The notes beneath the pieces were generated by a model. The model was not told the DNA's origin. It was given only the letters and a program-made list of their open reading frames with translations, and did not search any database. The translations under genes were made by a program, and so were the position numbers. DNA of 44,966 nt from Deltaproteobacteria bacterium (GTDB lineage: Bacteria > Myxococcota_A > Polyangia > JAAYKL01), in the NCBI GenBank assembly GCA_030621515.1, contig JAUXHN010000010.1, positions 1 through 44,966 on the forward strand. Reading direction: 5' to 3'. Positions 15,754 through 24,530 of the stretch are shown piece after piece; within the stretch, counting starts at the first letter, position 1, and every line of letters starts with the position of its first letter.

Positions 15754-16860
15754 TTAGATCAGAGCGCCAAGAATGGAGATCATTCCGGTGTTGGAAACGA
15801 GCTTGCCCGCTGCAACCGCGTCACACGATGTGATCGGGTTGGCGTTGTCCATTCCAAAGGCGTTGAAATCCTCGTCGTCGCCATCCGAGTCGGAATCGGA
15901 GTCGGTGTCGGAATCGGAGTCGGAGTCGGAATCGGAATCGGTATCCGAGTCGGAATCCGAATCGGAGTCGGAATCGGAATCGGAATCGGTATCCGAGTCG
16001 ACATCGGAGTCACTCCCCTGGCCCAGCCCGTGACCGGTCCATGCCATGACCTGATCGTCAATCCAGGAATAGTAGTTGGGAACGGTCACGGAATAGTTCT
16101 CTCCGCTGGTAAGGCAATACTGCCCACCGAAGGAGGTCACGCCCGTAACGGCGGGGCCGGCGCTTGTGGTCGTGAAGAACGGACCGCCCGAATCCCCCTG
16201 GCAGGTTCCCGACGATCCACCGAGCTCGATGACGTCGGACCAGACGCCGAGGACATTTGTGGAGCCGGCACGATGGATGCCGGATCCGGATCCCGTGACG
16301 TTGTTGCCATAACCCACCACCGTGCCGGACTCCCCGGTCGAAACGCCGGTCGATCGAACCGCGTAAATCTCCGGAAGCGTCGAGTAGGCGTACCCGGTTA
16401 CGTGGATGAGCGCCAGGTCGATGGAGCCACCGCCGACTGAACCGGTCCAGTTGGGATGATCGACGATCGCCGTGGCCCCCTGGAAATACCAGACGATCTG
16501 CCCCGAATCGAAGATGTCGGCGCCCCCCAAGATATTGATGCTCCCGGGGCTGTTCAGGACATTGGTGCCGCTCGATGGGTTGTAGACGCAATGACCGGCG
16601 GTGAGGATCACCTCCTCGTCGATGAAGGTGCCGGTGCACAGTCCGCCGCTCTGCTGGTTGTAGACCGCAATCACACCCTGCCACGTGTTGTAACCGGTGG
16701 GCGTGCCGTTGGTTATTCCGTAATGACCGGGCATCTCCGTGTCGGACATTTCCAGAATCACGTCGTGCCCGGGTGGCGCCTCCTCGCATCCGACGCCCGC
16801 CAGAAAAGCAACCGATATCATTACAACAACAACTCCAACCAGATTACGTAAAATGCTCAT
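15754..16860 (-). CDS. Trypsin-like serine protease with Asp-Ser tail
   Basis: 368 residues. The start ATG 16860 has AAAGGG seven bases upstream and directly opens a signal peptide ending near AGVGC, so export and possibly lipidation are predicted. The catalytic triad is visible: H90 in TAGHC, D148 in SIDLALIHV, S224 in CQGDSGGP. This is chymotrypsin-fold (S1) organisation, with an ITNGTPTGYNTW stretch near the expected activation site. A long (Asp-Ser)n linker (about residues 285-325) follows, then ~40 residues with one cysteine and a short hydrophobic end (ISILGALI), which is not a recognised sorting signal. It is a plausible secreted or surface protease. It lies downstream of rplM-rpsI but has its own promoter-like site. 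Confidence 0.85.
   Translation of the reverse strand: MSILRNLVGVVVVMISVAFLAGVGCEEAPPGHDVILEMSDTEMPGHYGITNGTPTGYNTWQGVIAVYNQQSGGLCTGTFIDEEVILTAGHCVYNPSSGTNVLNSPGSINILGGADIFDSGQIVWYFQGATAIVDHPNWTGSVGGGSIDLALIHVTGYAYSTLPEIYAVRSTGVSTGESGTVVGYGNNVTGSGSGIHRAGSTNVLGVWSDVIELGGSSGTCQGDSGGPFFTTTSAGPAVTGVTSFGGQYCLTSGENYSVTVPNYYSWIDDQVMAWTGHGLGQGSDSDVDSDTDSDSDSDSDSDSDSDTDSDSDSDSDSDTDSDSDSDGDDEDFNAFGMDNANPITSCDAVAAGKLVSNTGMISILGALI
15881..16012 (-). repeat. Asp-Ser codon repeat tract in the protease gene
   Basis: Six-base units (TCGGAATCGG on the plus strand, Asp-Ser on the coding strand) are repeated about 20 times with occasional Thr or Val codons. They encode the flexible acidic linker after the catalytic domain. 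Confidence 0.85.
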
Positions 16861-16894
16861 GGACCGGCCCTTTCCCACATCAGGCGACAGGTGA

Positions 16895-16919
16895 CACTGA
16901 CATCAGTGGCATTGTACCA
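16895..16919 (-). promoter_or_regulatory. Extended -10 promoter with palindrome near its start point (protease gene)
   Basis: On the minus strand TGG-TACAAT (16911-16919) fits an extended -10 box. Just downstream is the perfect palindrome CACTGATGTCAGTG (16895-16908), centred near the expected transcription start, the place where a repressor would bind. No -35 box is convincing. Function is inferred from position. Confidence 0.4.
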
Positions 16920-16990
16920 CAATTTTGGACAACGGCATTGAGTGAAATGGCGGATTTTCGGGGAAGATGTTGGCGGCCGGCTTTTGAGGG

Positions 16991-17392
16991 CTAGCGCTTG
17001 GAGAACTGGAAGGACTTGCGGGCGCCGGCCTTGCCGTATTTCTTGCGCTCGACGATACGGGCGTCGCGGGTGAGGAATCCCGCCTTCTTGAGCGACGCGC
17101 GCCGCTCGGGATCGGCCACGCAGAGCACCTTGGCAATGCCGAACTTGATGGCGTCGGCCTGCGCCGAGGATCCTCCGCCGTGGACGTTGACGAGAAAATC
17201 GTACTGACCGTCCGCCTCGACCAGCTCCAGCGGCTGACGCATGATCATCCGCGAGATGATGCGGGGAAAGTAGACTTCCTCCGTCCGGCGGTTGACGACA
17301 ATGCTCCCTGTCCCGGGAGTCATCCATATTCGCGCCACGGCGCTCTTGCGCTTGCCGGTGGCATACCAACGCTGTTCGGTGCTATCGGTCAT
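16991..17392 (-). CDS. rpsI: Small ribosomal subunit protein S9 (uS9)
   Basis: 133 residues, normal length. It shows the S9 signatures [15 protein letters not shown] near the N-terminus, [19 protein letters not shown] in the middle and the basic C-terminus [19 protein letters not shown] that reaches into the P site of the 30S subunit. The start ATG is at 17392; the upstream in-frame extension to 17473 runs into rplM and is discarded. It is cotranscribed with rplM, 19 bases upstream, the standard pair. Confidence 0.97.
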   Translation of the reverse strand: MTDSTEQRWYATGKRKSAVARIWMTPGTGSIVVNRRTEEVYFPRIISRMIMRQPLELVEADGQYDFLVNVHGGGSSAQADAIKFGIAKVLCVADPERRASLKKAGFLTRDARIVERKKYGKAGARKSFQFSKR

Positions 17393-17411
17393 CGACCCGT
17401 ACCTCTTCGTT

Positions 17412-17846
17412 CTATAGATCCAGTTTCTCGGCCTTCTGCGCCACGTAACCATGCTCCGGGCAAGGGCCTGCATGTATCTTGAGCTTGTTCAACATCACTC
17501 TACCCAGCTTTGTCTTGGGCAGCATACCCTTGACCGCAAGCTTCATCAGATCGCCCGGCTTCCGCTCCAGTATTTCACGCGCGCTTGTGGAGACAAGACC
17601 GCCCATCCAGCCGGTGTGGTGATGGTACATTTTGCCGTCGAGCTTGTTTCCGGTCAACTCCACCTTGGCCGCATTGACGATCACAACGTAATCACCTGTG
17701 TCCACGTGGGGAGTATAGGAAGGCTTGTTCTTGCCCTGAAGGATAATTGCCACCTTGCTGGCGGTTCTGCCCAGCGGCTTCCCTGCTGCGTCGACGATGA
17801 ACCACCGTGCATCTATTTCGCCCGGCTTGGCACTGTAAGTCCGCAT
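17412..17846 (-). CDS. rplM: Large ribosomal subunit protein L13 (uL13)
   Basis: 144 residues, normal length, starting [20 protein letters not shown] and carrying the family signatures LGRTASKVA and [13 protein letters not shown], then the AVKGMLPK segment followed by [13 protein letters not shown]. It is an early 50S assembly protein. The start ATG 17846 has GGAG six bases upstream; the in-frame TTG at 17858 contains that site and is rejected. First gene of the rplM-rpsI operon, with a strong promoter at 17930-17958. Confidence 0.97.
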   Translation of the reverse strand: MRTYSAKPGEIDARWFIVDAAGKPLGRTASKVAIILQGKNKPSYTPHVDTGDYVVIVNAAKVELTGNKLDGKMYHHHTGWMGGLVSTSAREILERKPGDLMKLAVKGMLPKTKLGRVMLNKLKIHAGPCPEHGYVAQKAEKLDL

Positions 17847-17929
17847 TGTCTGCTCCAACCTGAATTATTCTCGTTACCTGCAGGGCACACGTCATTCCAA
17901 CGAACGAGCCACCCTCAACAGAGCGCTCC

Positions 17930-17958
17930 TTATTAGTCTGAAGGCATGGGGCTGTCAA
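17930..17958 (-). promoter_or_regulatory. Sigma-70-type promoter of rplM-rpsI
   Basis: On the minus strand TTGACA (17953-17958) and TAATAA (17930-17935) are separated by exactly 17 bases, a near-consensus housekeeping promoter. It lies about 84 bases before the rplM start, as expected for a ribosomal protein operon. Confidence 0.75.
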
Positions 17959-17967
17959 GCGTAGAAT

Positions 17968-18017
17968 CCGTTGTTTTTCAACGGGGTTATAGAGAAGATG
18001 CACTCCCTGCATCAGGG
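17968..18017 (-). terminator. Two hairpins after the hutI operon, possible terminator
   Basis: On the minus strand CCCTG-ATG-CAGGG (18005-18017) follows the stop codon of the small gene, and CCGTTG-AAAAA-CAACGG (17968-17984) comes next, just before the rplM promoter. Neither has a T tract, so they may only insulate or slow transcription. Confidence 0.3.
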
Positions 18018-18018
18018 C

Positions 18019-18303
18019 TCACAAGAGCATGAAGTCCTTGGGGGATTCCAGAACCGTAGCGGAAAGCTCGGCGTAGGAGCGGTTCACCTCGTCGTTGAGG
18101 GTCGCTCCCTTTGTCATCACTTCCTTCAAGAAATCCTCTATTTGCTTGAATTCGGCCCACTTGGTCACAAAATCGTCATACTTCAATTTCCGGATCAGTC
18201 TGCCCTGAAAACGCACCGTCTCCTTGAAATCGGTTTCGCCGAACATCTGCTCGAACTTTTTCAAGTATCGTTTGTAAACATCGAGAAGCCCATCCCTGCT
18301 CAT
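18019..18303 (-). CDS. Small helical protein translationally coupled to hutI
   Basis: 94 residues, charged and predicted all-helical (DVYKRYLKKFEQMFGETDFK, then LIRKLKYDDFVTKWAEFKQI), with no signal peptide or membrane segment. The start ATG 18303 overlaps the hutI stop as ATGA, with GGAGGG nine bases upstream, so its translation depends on hutI. I do not recognise a family. The longer in-frame reading to 18510 lies inside hutI and is rejected. Confidence 0.7.
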   Translation of the reverse strand: MSRDGLLDVYKRYLKKFEQMFGETDFKETVRFQGRLIRKLKYDDFVTKWAEFKQIEDFLKEVMTKGATLNDEVNRSYAELSATVLESPKDFMLL

Positions 18304-19565
18304 ACTGGCGTTCCCTCCATTATCACTTTTCCGCCTATAATGACGGCCATCGTATGGTTGACACCGAAATGATAGAGGAAAGCGCGGAAATCTGGAATAG
18401 ACAAAAGAAGAAGATCCGCCTTTTTTCCGGAAACCAGACTCCCTACCCGGTCCGACATGCCGATTGCCAAAGCGGCGTTCGAGGTGATCCCTTGCCATGC
18501 CTCGGCGCAATCGAGCCCCATGCGGGCCACTCCCATGGACGCCATCAGGGGAAGATTCTCCGACCGGGAACTGCCCGGGTTATTGTCGGTAGCCAGGGCC
18601 ACCGGCACACCGGCGTCCGCGAATCGGCGACCGTCGGGGAAGCTGTCACGCAACGAGAACGCGGCGCCCGGAAGCAGGTTGGCCACGATTCCCCCGCGGG
18701 CCATTGCCTCGACATCCTCATCGGACACAACCTCCAGATGATCCGCGCTCAGGCCTCCGAGTTCGGCCAGAAGCCCGGGCCCCCCCTGGTCGGTGAACTG
18801 GCCGGCGTGGATCTTCGGAGCCATCCCATGATTCGAGGCGACAACCAGGATGGCCCTGGCCTCGTCCGCAGTAAAGGCGCCCTCGTCCAGGAAGACGTCG
18901 CACGCAACGGCGAGCTTCTCCCCTGCTATTTGCGGGATCATTTCCCGGACAACGAGATCGACATACTCGTCGCGCCTGTCCCTGAACTCCCGTGGCACCA
19001 CGTGGGCTCCGAGAAACGTGGGAACAAGTCGAATGGGCTGTTCCCGATCGAGGCGTTTTACCGCGGTCAGGATCTTGATCTCGGCATCCAGGGCAAGCCC
19101 GTACCCGCTCTTGATTTCCATGGTGGTGACACCGAAACGCAGTGCGCACGCCAGCCTGGGCAACGCCAGGCTGACCAGATCCTCCAGTGAAGCGTCCCGG
19201 GTCGCGCGAACAGTCGAGTGTATTCCTCCTCCGGCCGCGAGAATATCCAGGTACGACTCTCCACGCATACGCATTCCGAACTCCAGGTGACGGCTGCCGG
19301 CGAAGACCGTGTGGGTATGCGGATCGACCAGGCCGGGGGCAACGACACACCCGCGGGCGTCGATTGTTTTCCGCGCACGGTACGAGTCGAGTATCTTTTC
19401 GGAGGAACCCACATCCACAATGTCCGTGCCGTGAATCGCCAGCGCACCGTCCGGGATCACCCCGATCCTGGCAGCCTCGAGATCGTCGTCGCCCACGGCC
19501 GCGAGGCGCGGATCCATCGTCAAGAGCTGGCTCGCGCCGTGGACAATCAGATCTATTTCGGTCAT
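18300..19565 (-). CDS. hutI: Imidazolonepropionase
   Basis: 421 residues, the usual length. It hydrolyses 4-imidazolone-5-propanoate to N-formimino-L-glutamate, the third step of histidine degradation. The amidohydrolase metal motif appears in GLVDPHTHTVFAGSRHLEF. Further conserved pieces are AAGGGIHSTVRATR, TTMEIKSGYGL, TFLGAHVVPREF, HAGQFTD and the C-terminal ALATDNNPGSS. The ATG at 19565 has AAGGGAG seven bases upstream. No other hut gene (hutH, hutU, hutF/G) is adjacent; the only partner is the small gene overlapping its stop. Confidence 0.95.
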   Translation of the reverse strand: MTEIDLIVHGASQLLTMDPRLAAVGDDDLEAARIGVIPDGALAIHGTDIVDVGSSEKILDSYRARKTIDARGCVVAPGLVDPHTHTVFAGSRHLEFGMRMRGESYLDILAAGGGIHSTVRATRDASLEDLVSLALPRLACALRFGVTTMEIKSGYGLALDAEIKILTAVKRLDREQPIRLVPTFLGAHVVPREFRDRRDEYVDLVVREMIPQIAGEKLAVACDVFLDEGAFTADEARAILVVASNHGMAPKIHAGQFTDQGGPGLLAELGGLSADHLEVVSDEDVEAMARGGIVANLLPGAAFSLRDSFPDGRRFADAGVPVALATDNNPGSSRSENLPLMASMGVARMGLDCAEAWQGITSNAALAIGMSDRVGSLVSGKKADLLLLSIPDFRAFLYHFGVNHTMAVIIGGKVIMEGTPV

Positions 19566-19819
19566 GGCTCGTCTCCCTTGTGTGGTGCGCGAAGGGTCCG
19601 TGGATTGGCTACCGTTGAATTACTGCGTACCATTTTCAGTCGATCCATAGAGGATTTGCTGTTTTGCAAATGGAGACAAGTAGAAAGGAGTTGGTCATTT
19701 ACTTTTTAGGAACTATTGACTAGAACGTATTGTTTTTCAATATTGGTCGAAATTTCATTTCGGAGTTCTTCAACATCATTAGATTTGAAAACTTCGTATA
19801 ACCTCACTGGAGGACTATA

Positions 19820-22654
19820 ATGATACGCAGGTTGCCTATTGCGGCGCTTGTCATCGCCATCGTGTTCGTCGCTCAGGTGGCAGACGCTCAGTACAAAGCT
19901 CGTCCGGTCATTTCTTCCCTGTCTCCGGCCTCCGGATCTCCGGGAACCGTGGTGACCATCAACGGACAACATTTCGGGCCGGAATACTCCGTGGAGTATA
20001 ACGGCGTCGCACTTAAACCCAAGAGCGTAAGCGCAACGAAGATCGTTGTTAAACTTCCGCCAAACGCAGTCCAGGGACGATTCACCCTTCGGGGACCGAC
20101 TCACCAGGTCACAAGCCCGCAGGTTTTCTGGGTGGTACAGGCAAAGAGCGCGCCGGTCATCACCTTGATCACGCCCTCGTCGGGACCTCCCGGTTCGGTC
20201 ATCACCATCACCGGCAACAATTTCTCGAACAAGGGTCACGAGAACACGGTGACAATCTCGGGCGTGCCGGTGGCCGTCCGTTCGGCTTCGACCACCCGGA
20301 TAACGGGTGTCATTCCCACTTCGGGCAGAACCGGTAACATTACCGTCCAGGTCTACAACGCGGGACAGGCGACATCGCCCCAGTCGTTCACCGTCCTCGC
20401 CCAGCTTGCCATCACTGCGTTCAAGCCGACCATGGGCCCTCCGGGCACACACGTGGAGTTAACGGGCTCGGGCTTCTCGGCTAAAAAGAAAAACAACACG
20501 GTCAAGATTGGTGATCAAAAATGCAAGATCATCAAAGTTTCCTCAAACAAGATGACCGTGGCTCTTCCCAAAAAGAACGTCGAGTCCGGGCGATTCAACA
20601 TCACCGTAAAGGGGTTGGGCACCTACGAGCACCCGACGGTCTTCCCTGTTGCTTATCCTCCGGACATTTCAACTTTCTCTCCCGCAGCGGGCAATATCAA
20701 CACCGAAGTCGTAATAAAAGGTACGCATTTCGGCATCAACCCTGCGGGGATTCAGGTTCTTCTGACTGGACGCGCATGTCGTGTCTCTTCCGCCAACGAA
20801 AACGAGATCCGGGTGCGTGTGCCTCAGGGATCGGTCTCCGGCAAGTTCAAGGTCATCGTGGCCAAAATGGGCACGGTTGAGAGCGACAAGATTTTCGAGG
20901 TGTGGGCTCCTCTTTCGGTCACGCGCATGGATCCGGTATTTGGAATGCCCGGCACAACGGTCAAGATTTACGGCAGCGGTTTCAGGGCCAGGGCCGGCGA
21001 TCACTCGCTCTTCCTGTCGGAAAGTAAAATAAAAATAGAAAAGATCGAGGCCGGGGCGCTTATATTCAAGATCCCCACCAAGGTAGTCGACGGTCCAATC
21101 TCGTTCAGGCTTGAAGTGAAAGATCGCGGCGCCACACTGATCCCCATGCGGTTCACGGTCATGCACTCGCCCGAGATCACGGATTTCTCTCCCAAGCGCG
21201 GCCCGGTGGGAACCGCTGTGGCCATTAACGGAAGCTACTTCGGCACCAGGCCGAACCACGTTCGCATCCTTCTGGGCGGACAGATCATACCCGCGACATC
21301 GGTCACGCCAAATCAGATCATGCTGACGATTCCGCCGGGCGCTGCGTCGGACCAGTTCGAAATCAAGACAATGCGACGCGGCGACGCCAAGTCCAAAAAA
21401 ACGTTTGAGGTATTCGTGCCCGTGCGCGTGACAAGTTTCCTGCCGTCCATGGGCTACGGCGGACAGACCGTTCACCTGTTCGGCTCGGGGTTCGGCATGA
21501 CCAAAAAGCAAAACACGGTCACCCTGAACGGCGTCAAGCTCAAGGTCATCGACGCCTCCCCATCGCGCCTGAAGGTAAAACTCGCCAAGAAGGTCGCCAC
21601 CGGTGGTTTCAAGGTCGAGGTCCCCGGTCGCGGCTCCTCGGAGACCATGCAGAAGTTCAAAGTGGTCAACCAGATCCGGGTCAAGTCTTTTGATCCTTCC
21701 AAAGGTATTCCAGGAACCTACGTGATCATCAAGGGCCAGGGTTTCGAGAACAGCGGTCTTCGCGGTTACATCGGCAAGACGCCCATCGGCGTGAGGATTG
21801 ACTCCCCCAACAAGGTCACCATCGCGATACCGCCCGGAGCCGACTCCGGCAAGTTCCTGTTCACGGCGCCCGGCGCAGGCCGCTCCGAAGCCGCCTCCAA
21901 GTTCAAGGTTCTGATACCTCTCGAAGTCAAGGGTTTCCAGCCGGCTTACGGACCGGTGGGAACAAAGGTGTCCCTGTACGGTTCCGGTTTCGATCTTCGT
22001 CCAAACAAGACCAAGGTGACATACGGCAGGCAGGTCCTCAAGATCGAGAACGGTTCTTCGGACACCATGCTCGTCGTGACCATTCCCAGGAACAGTGACG
22101 ACAACTCGTTCAAGGTCAAGGTGCGCGGAAGGGGAGCCACCGAAAGCGAGAACATCTTCTCGGTCGTCAAACCGGTCGCCGTTCCCACCAAGACAGCACC
22201 CGCTCCGACTCCAGCACCGGTCGTGGCCACCGCGCCGGTTACTGCTCCTGCGACCGCACCGCCCTATACCGCGCCGGCTACCGCTCCCGCCACTGCTCCT
22301 GCAACCGCACCACCTTATGCCGCGCCTGCTACCGCTCCTGCGGCAAAACCGGCAGCCACGCCTGTATCCATGGACGAGATGATGGGCATCTCGAAGGTGC
22401 AGGCCAAGATTACCTCTTTCGATCCCGGCGAGGGTCCGGTTGGCGAGCTCATCATGATCGAGGGAAAGGGATTCGGCGAGAACATGGACGCGGTCAAGGC
22501 CTGGATCGGCAATGTCCCGGCGCCCGTCCTCGGCGTGCTCGACGACATGGTACAGATCGAAGTTCCCATGGGCGTCCGTCGCGGCGCAATCAAGATCAAG
22601 GTGGGAGCCAACCCGATCACCAAGTCCAAGAAGCTGTTCGTTGTAAAGGAATAG
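19820..22654 (+). CDS. Exported protein with ten IPT/TIG repeats
   Basis: 944 residues with a signal peptide (MIRRLPIAALVIAIVFVAQV, cleaved after ADA). Ten immunoglobulin-like IPT/TIG repeats follow, each opening with the pattern (I/V)xxFxPxxGPxGTxVxIxGxxF; starts lie near residues 29, 111, 194, 279, 365, 448, 532, 613, 701 and 862. Nine are contiguous at ~85 residues each. The tenth is separated by an Ala-Pro-Thr-rich linker (about residues 790-850, coded by repeated GCTCCTGCCACC-like units). Such tandem Ig-like arrays usually make long rods for adhesion or scaffold roles outside the cytoplasm. No anchor, catalytic domain or sorting motif is seen at the C-terminus. A CTGGAGGACTATA Shine-Dalgarno region precedes the ATG. 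Confidence 0.88.
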   Translation: MIRRLPIAALVIAIVFVAQVADAQYKARPVISSLSPASGSPGTVVTINGQHFGPEYSVEYNGVALKPKSVSATKIVVKLPPNAVQGRFTLRGPTHQVTSPQVFWVVQAKSAPVITLITPSSGPPGSVITITGNNFSNKGHENTVTISGVPVAVRSASTTRITGVIPTSGRTGNITVQVYNAGQATSPQSFTVLAQLAITAFKPTMGPPGTHVELTGSGFSAKKKNNTVKIGDQKCKIIKVSSNKMTVALPKKNVESGRFNITVKGLGTYEHPTVFPVAYPPDISTFSPAAGNINTEVVIKGTHFGINPAGIQVLLTGRACRVSSANENEIRVRVPQGSVSGKFKVIVAKMGTVESDKIFEVWAPLSVTRMDPVFGMPGTTVKIYGSGFRARAGDHSLFLSESKIKIEKIEAGALIFKIPTKVVDGPISFRLEVKDRGATLIPMRFTVMHSPEITDFSPKRGPVGTAVAINGSYFGTRPNHVRILLGGQIIPATSVTPNQIMLTIPPGAASDQFEIKTMRRGDAKSKKTFEVFVPVRVTSFLPSMGYGGQTVHLFGSGFGMTKKQNTVTLNGVKLKVIDASPSRLKVKLAKKVATGGFKVEVPGRGSSETMQKFKVVNQIRVKSFDPSKGIPGTYVIIKGQGFENSGLRGYIGKTPIGVRIDSPNKVTIAIPPGADSGKFLFTAPGAGRSEAASKFKVLIPLEVKGFQPAYGPVGTKVSLYGSGFDLRPNKTKVTYGRQVLKIENGSSDTMLVVTIPRNSDDNSFKVKVRGRGATESENIFSVVKPVAVPTKTAPAPTPAPVVATAPVTAPATAPPYTAPATAPATAPATAPPYAAPATAPAAKPAATPVSMDEMMGISKVQAKITSFDPGEGPVGELIMIEGKGFGENMDAVKAWIGNVPAPVLGVLDDMVQIEVPMGVRRGAIKIKVGANPITKSKKLFVVKE

Positions 22655-22680
22655 CTGACGCTCTTCAGCCTTGATTCCGA

Positions 22681-23310
22681 TCACGCTATGGCGCAGATTG
22701 CCAACCAAGCGCCGAGCCCTACCAGACACGCGGCCCACGCCAGGACCCTGAGTCCCGTCGATCTTGCATTTCCACGCGGGGCGACACACAGCGCGGCAGC
22801 GCCGCCTATCCAGAGGATGAGACCGCCAAAGAGAATGATGGACGCGATGGGTGACGGATCCCGTGGTCGCGCTATACGACTCGTTTCCCGGCTCCCTTCC
22901 GGATGGGATTCCAGCGCCTGCAAACTCACGATGGCTCGCTCCGCCCGCTCGAGAACATCCTTGTTGGGTTGAACCACGTGTCGCGTCGACAAGACCGAAC
23001 GTCGGATGGATTCCCATATGGTCACGGCATCCGCGATATCACCACGCATCTGTGCCGCCTTGGCCTTCATGGTCAGGCGATCGAGCGCGCGCTCAGGGTA
23101 AGGGCTGCCGGGGAAATACGACCTCGCGGTGTCTTCGAAAGAGGCGACGGCCAGTTTCGATTCCCCTTCCCTGTCCAGGCGGCGGGCTGTCTCGAAGTTG
23201 TTTCTTCCGTCCAGGTATACCCGCGCGGTGAATATCGCGATGAACGCTGCCAGGCCGAGAAGCACTCCGCCGGCGATATTGAGGGGATGCCAGACTGTCG
23301 ACGAGGGCAC
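22681..23310 (-). CDS. Membrane protein with TPR-like middle, coupled to the ABC-2 permease
   Basis: 209 residues starting with GTG 23310, which overlaps the permease stop by one base (TAGTG), implying coupled translation. It has one membrane helix near the N-terminus (about residues 12-33), a helical middle with the tetratricopeptide-like FETARRLDREGESKLAVASF, and two further helices at the C-terminus (about 155-175 and 187-207). Family unknown. Position suggests a role with the permease, perhaps as a scaffold, but the sequence does not say more. It converges on the TIG-repeat gene with a 26-base gap. Confidence 0.7.
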   Translation of the reverse strand: MPSSTVWHPLNIAGGVLLGLAAFIAIFTARVYLDGRNNFETARRLDREGESKLAVASFEDTARSYFPGSPYPERALDRLTMKAKAAQMRGDIADAVTIWESIRRSVLSTRHVVQPNKDVLERAERAIVSLQALESHPEGSRETSRIARPRDPSPIASIILFGGLILWIGGAAALCVAPRGNARSTGLRVLAWAACLVGLGAWLAICAIA

Positions 23311-24098
23311 TAGACGAAATCCCGTCGCGCGAGCAACGCTATCGAGAATACCAGGAAGGCGCCTGTGTAGATCAACCCGTACCCGATCGTCGACGCCAGA
23401 TAACCCGTGGAGACAAACTGATCATGCACCGTCGCCCATGACTCCTCCACCATCTTCCCGCCCGGGTAGAACAGATAGAAGTTTGGAAGAACGGCGGTGA
23501 CTCCGTCGAGGATGGGTCCGAGCCATTCCAGGGATTTCGTCTTTGCAAGCTCGGTGATCAGGTCGGCGTTGCGACCGGCCGTAAAAATGCCGAGGCAAAA
23601 AATGCCGCTGAGAAATGGGCTGGAGAACGACGTGAAGAAGAGCGCAAGCGAGATGACGAGGAGCACCTCCATGAAGATCAGCACGATAGCCCACAGGAGT
23701 CCCGAGGTCAGTTCGCCTCCCATGGGGAGGAGCACCGCGAGAAACACGGCGACCATGAGCATGATCTGAACCGCCATGGTGGCCGCCAGACCGAAGAACT
23801 TTCCCAGCAGATAAGTCGCACGGGAGACCGGTTTGGACAGGACCGTGTAGATCGTGCGCTTCTCGATCTCCTTGTGCAACAGGGTGATGCCCAGGAAGAT
23901 GGCGATGAGCACGGAGAAGAAGGATATCCCCGCAAGCCCCACATCAAGGGTGCAACGGATCTGCTGGTTGAAAGAGAGCTGGCCCAATACCACGCTGAAA
24001 AGGATGAGAAGCACCGCAAAGAAGAGAAACCCGTACAGAATGCGATCACGGATAGCCTCACGAAAAGTGTTCCTTGCAATGGCGAGCATCTGCTTCAT
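23310..24098 (-). CDS. ABC-2-type transporter permease
   Basis: 262 residues with six membrane helices. The start MLAIARNTFREAIRDRILYG and the following VLSKPVSRATYLLGKFFGL segment are characteristic of ABC-2 permeases of the NosY/YhhJ-like type, whose amphipathic helix precedes the first membrane span. Partner ATPases are usually adjacent, but none is in this window. The substrate is unknown. It is first in a two-gene minus-strand unit and divergent from the small membrane protein at 24201. Confidence 0.85.
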   Translation of the reverse strand: MKQMLAIARNTFREAIRDRILYGFLFFAVLLILFSVVLGQLSFNQQIRCTLDVGLAGISFFSVLIAIFLGITLLHKEIEKRTIYTVLSKPVSRATYLLGKFFGLAATMAVQIMLMVAVFLAVLLPMGGELTSGLLWAIVLIFMEVLLVISLALFFTSFSSPFLSGIFCLGIFTAGRNADLITELAKTKSLEWLGPILDGVTAVLPNFYLFYPGGKMVEESWATVHDQFVSTGYLASTIGYGLIYTGAFLVFSIALLARRDFV

Positions 24099-24162
24099 GG
24101 ATACCGTCTCTTTTTGAGTTCAAGTCACGCCTGAAAGTAACTATACTCTTGTCAAATTGCAA

Positions 24163-24183
24163 TTCGCCCGGCGGTCGGGCGAA
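24163..24183 (+). promoter_or_regulatory. Perfect hairpin in the leader of the small membrane protein gene
   Basis: TTCGCCCG pairs with CGGGCGAA around a 5-nt loop, ending 17 bases before ATG 24201 and lying between the divergent permease and small membrane protein genes. It could be a leader structure or an operator; a TATACT -10-like box lies upstream at 24142-24147. Confidence 0.35.
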
Positions 24184-24200
24184 AAGAACCTGGAGGCATC

Positions 24201-24491
24201 ATGGGCGTTGCTGCTTTGGTCTTTGGAATTCTCGGTATTGTAACCTGCTGGGTTCCGTTCGTCGGCATCCTGCTCGGATTGATTGGCCTGATCCTGGGAA
24301 TCATGTCCATGATGAAGAAATCGGGCAACAAGGCGTTCGGACTCATCGGGATCGTTGTCGGGGGCATCGGCATGATCATCTGCGTGGTCATCACCATTCT
24401 GGCGTTTGTTATAGGCGATGCAGCAATGGACTTCTGGGACGACGACCAGATGGAAAACAGCCCGGCGGAATCGATCCCGTTCAATCCGTAG
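24201..24491 (+). CDS. Small membrane protein, DUF4190-like
   Basis: 96 residues with two long glycine/isoleucine-rich membrane helices (about residues 3-33 and 44-70) and an acidic tail (DFWDDDQMENSPAES). This matches the general layout of DUF4190-type small proteins, whose function is unknown. GGAGG stands four bases before ATG 24201. It is followed by a terminator-like hairpin, so it is probably a single-gene transcript. Confidence 0.75.
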   Translation: MGVAALVFGILGIVTCWVPFVGILLGLIGLILGIMSMMKKSGNKAFGLIGIVVGGIGMIICVVITILAFVIGDAAMDFWDDDQMENSPAESIPFNP

Positions 24492-24530
24492 GCGATTCCG
24501 TGTAATCGCCCTGATTTGTTCTTGTCGTTT
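24491..24530 (+). terminator. Intrinsic terminator-like hairpin after the small membrane protein gene
   Basis: GGCGATT (24491-24497) pairs perfectly with AATCGCC (24504-24510) around CCGTGT. The following bases (CTGATTTGTTCTTGTCGTTT) are T-rich but not a clean run. It separates the gene from the sigma-54-controlled regulator downstream. Confidence 0.5.

Noticed and set aside
20669-23017. 782-codon open frame on the minus strand
   Set aside because: It is the shadow of the TIG-repeat gene, whose plus-strand reading has a signal peptide, ten domain repeats and a Shine-Dalgarno; the minus frame has His/Arg-rich low-complexity content.
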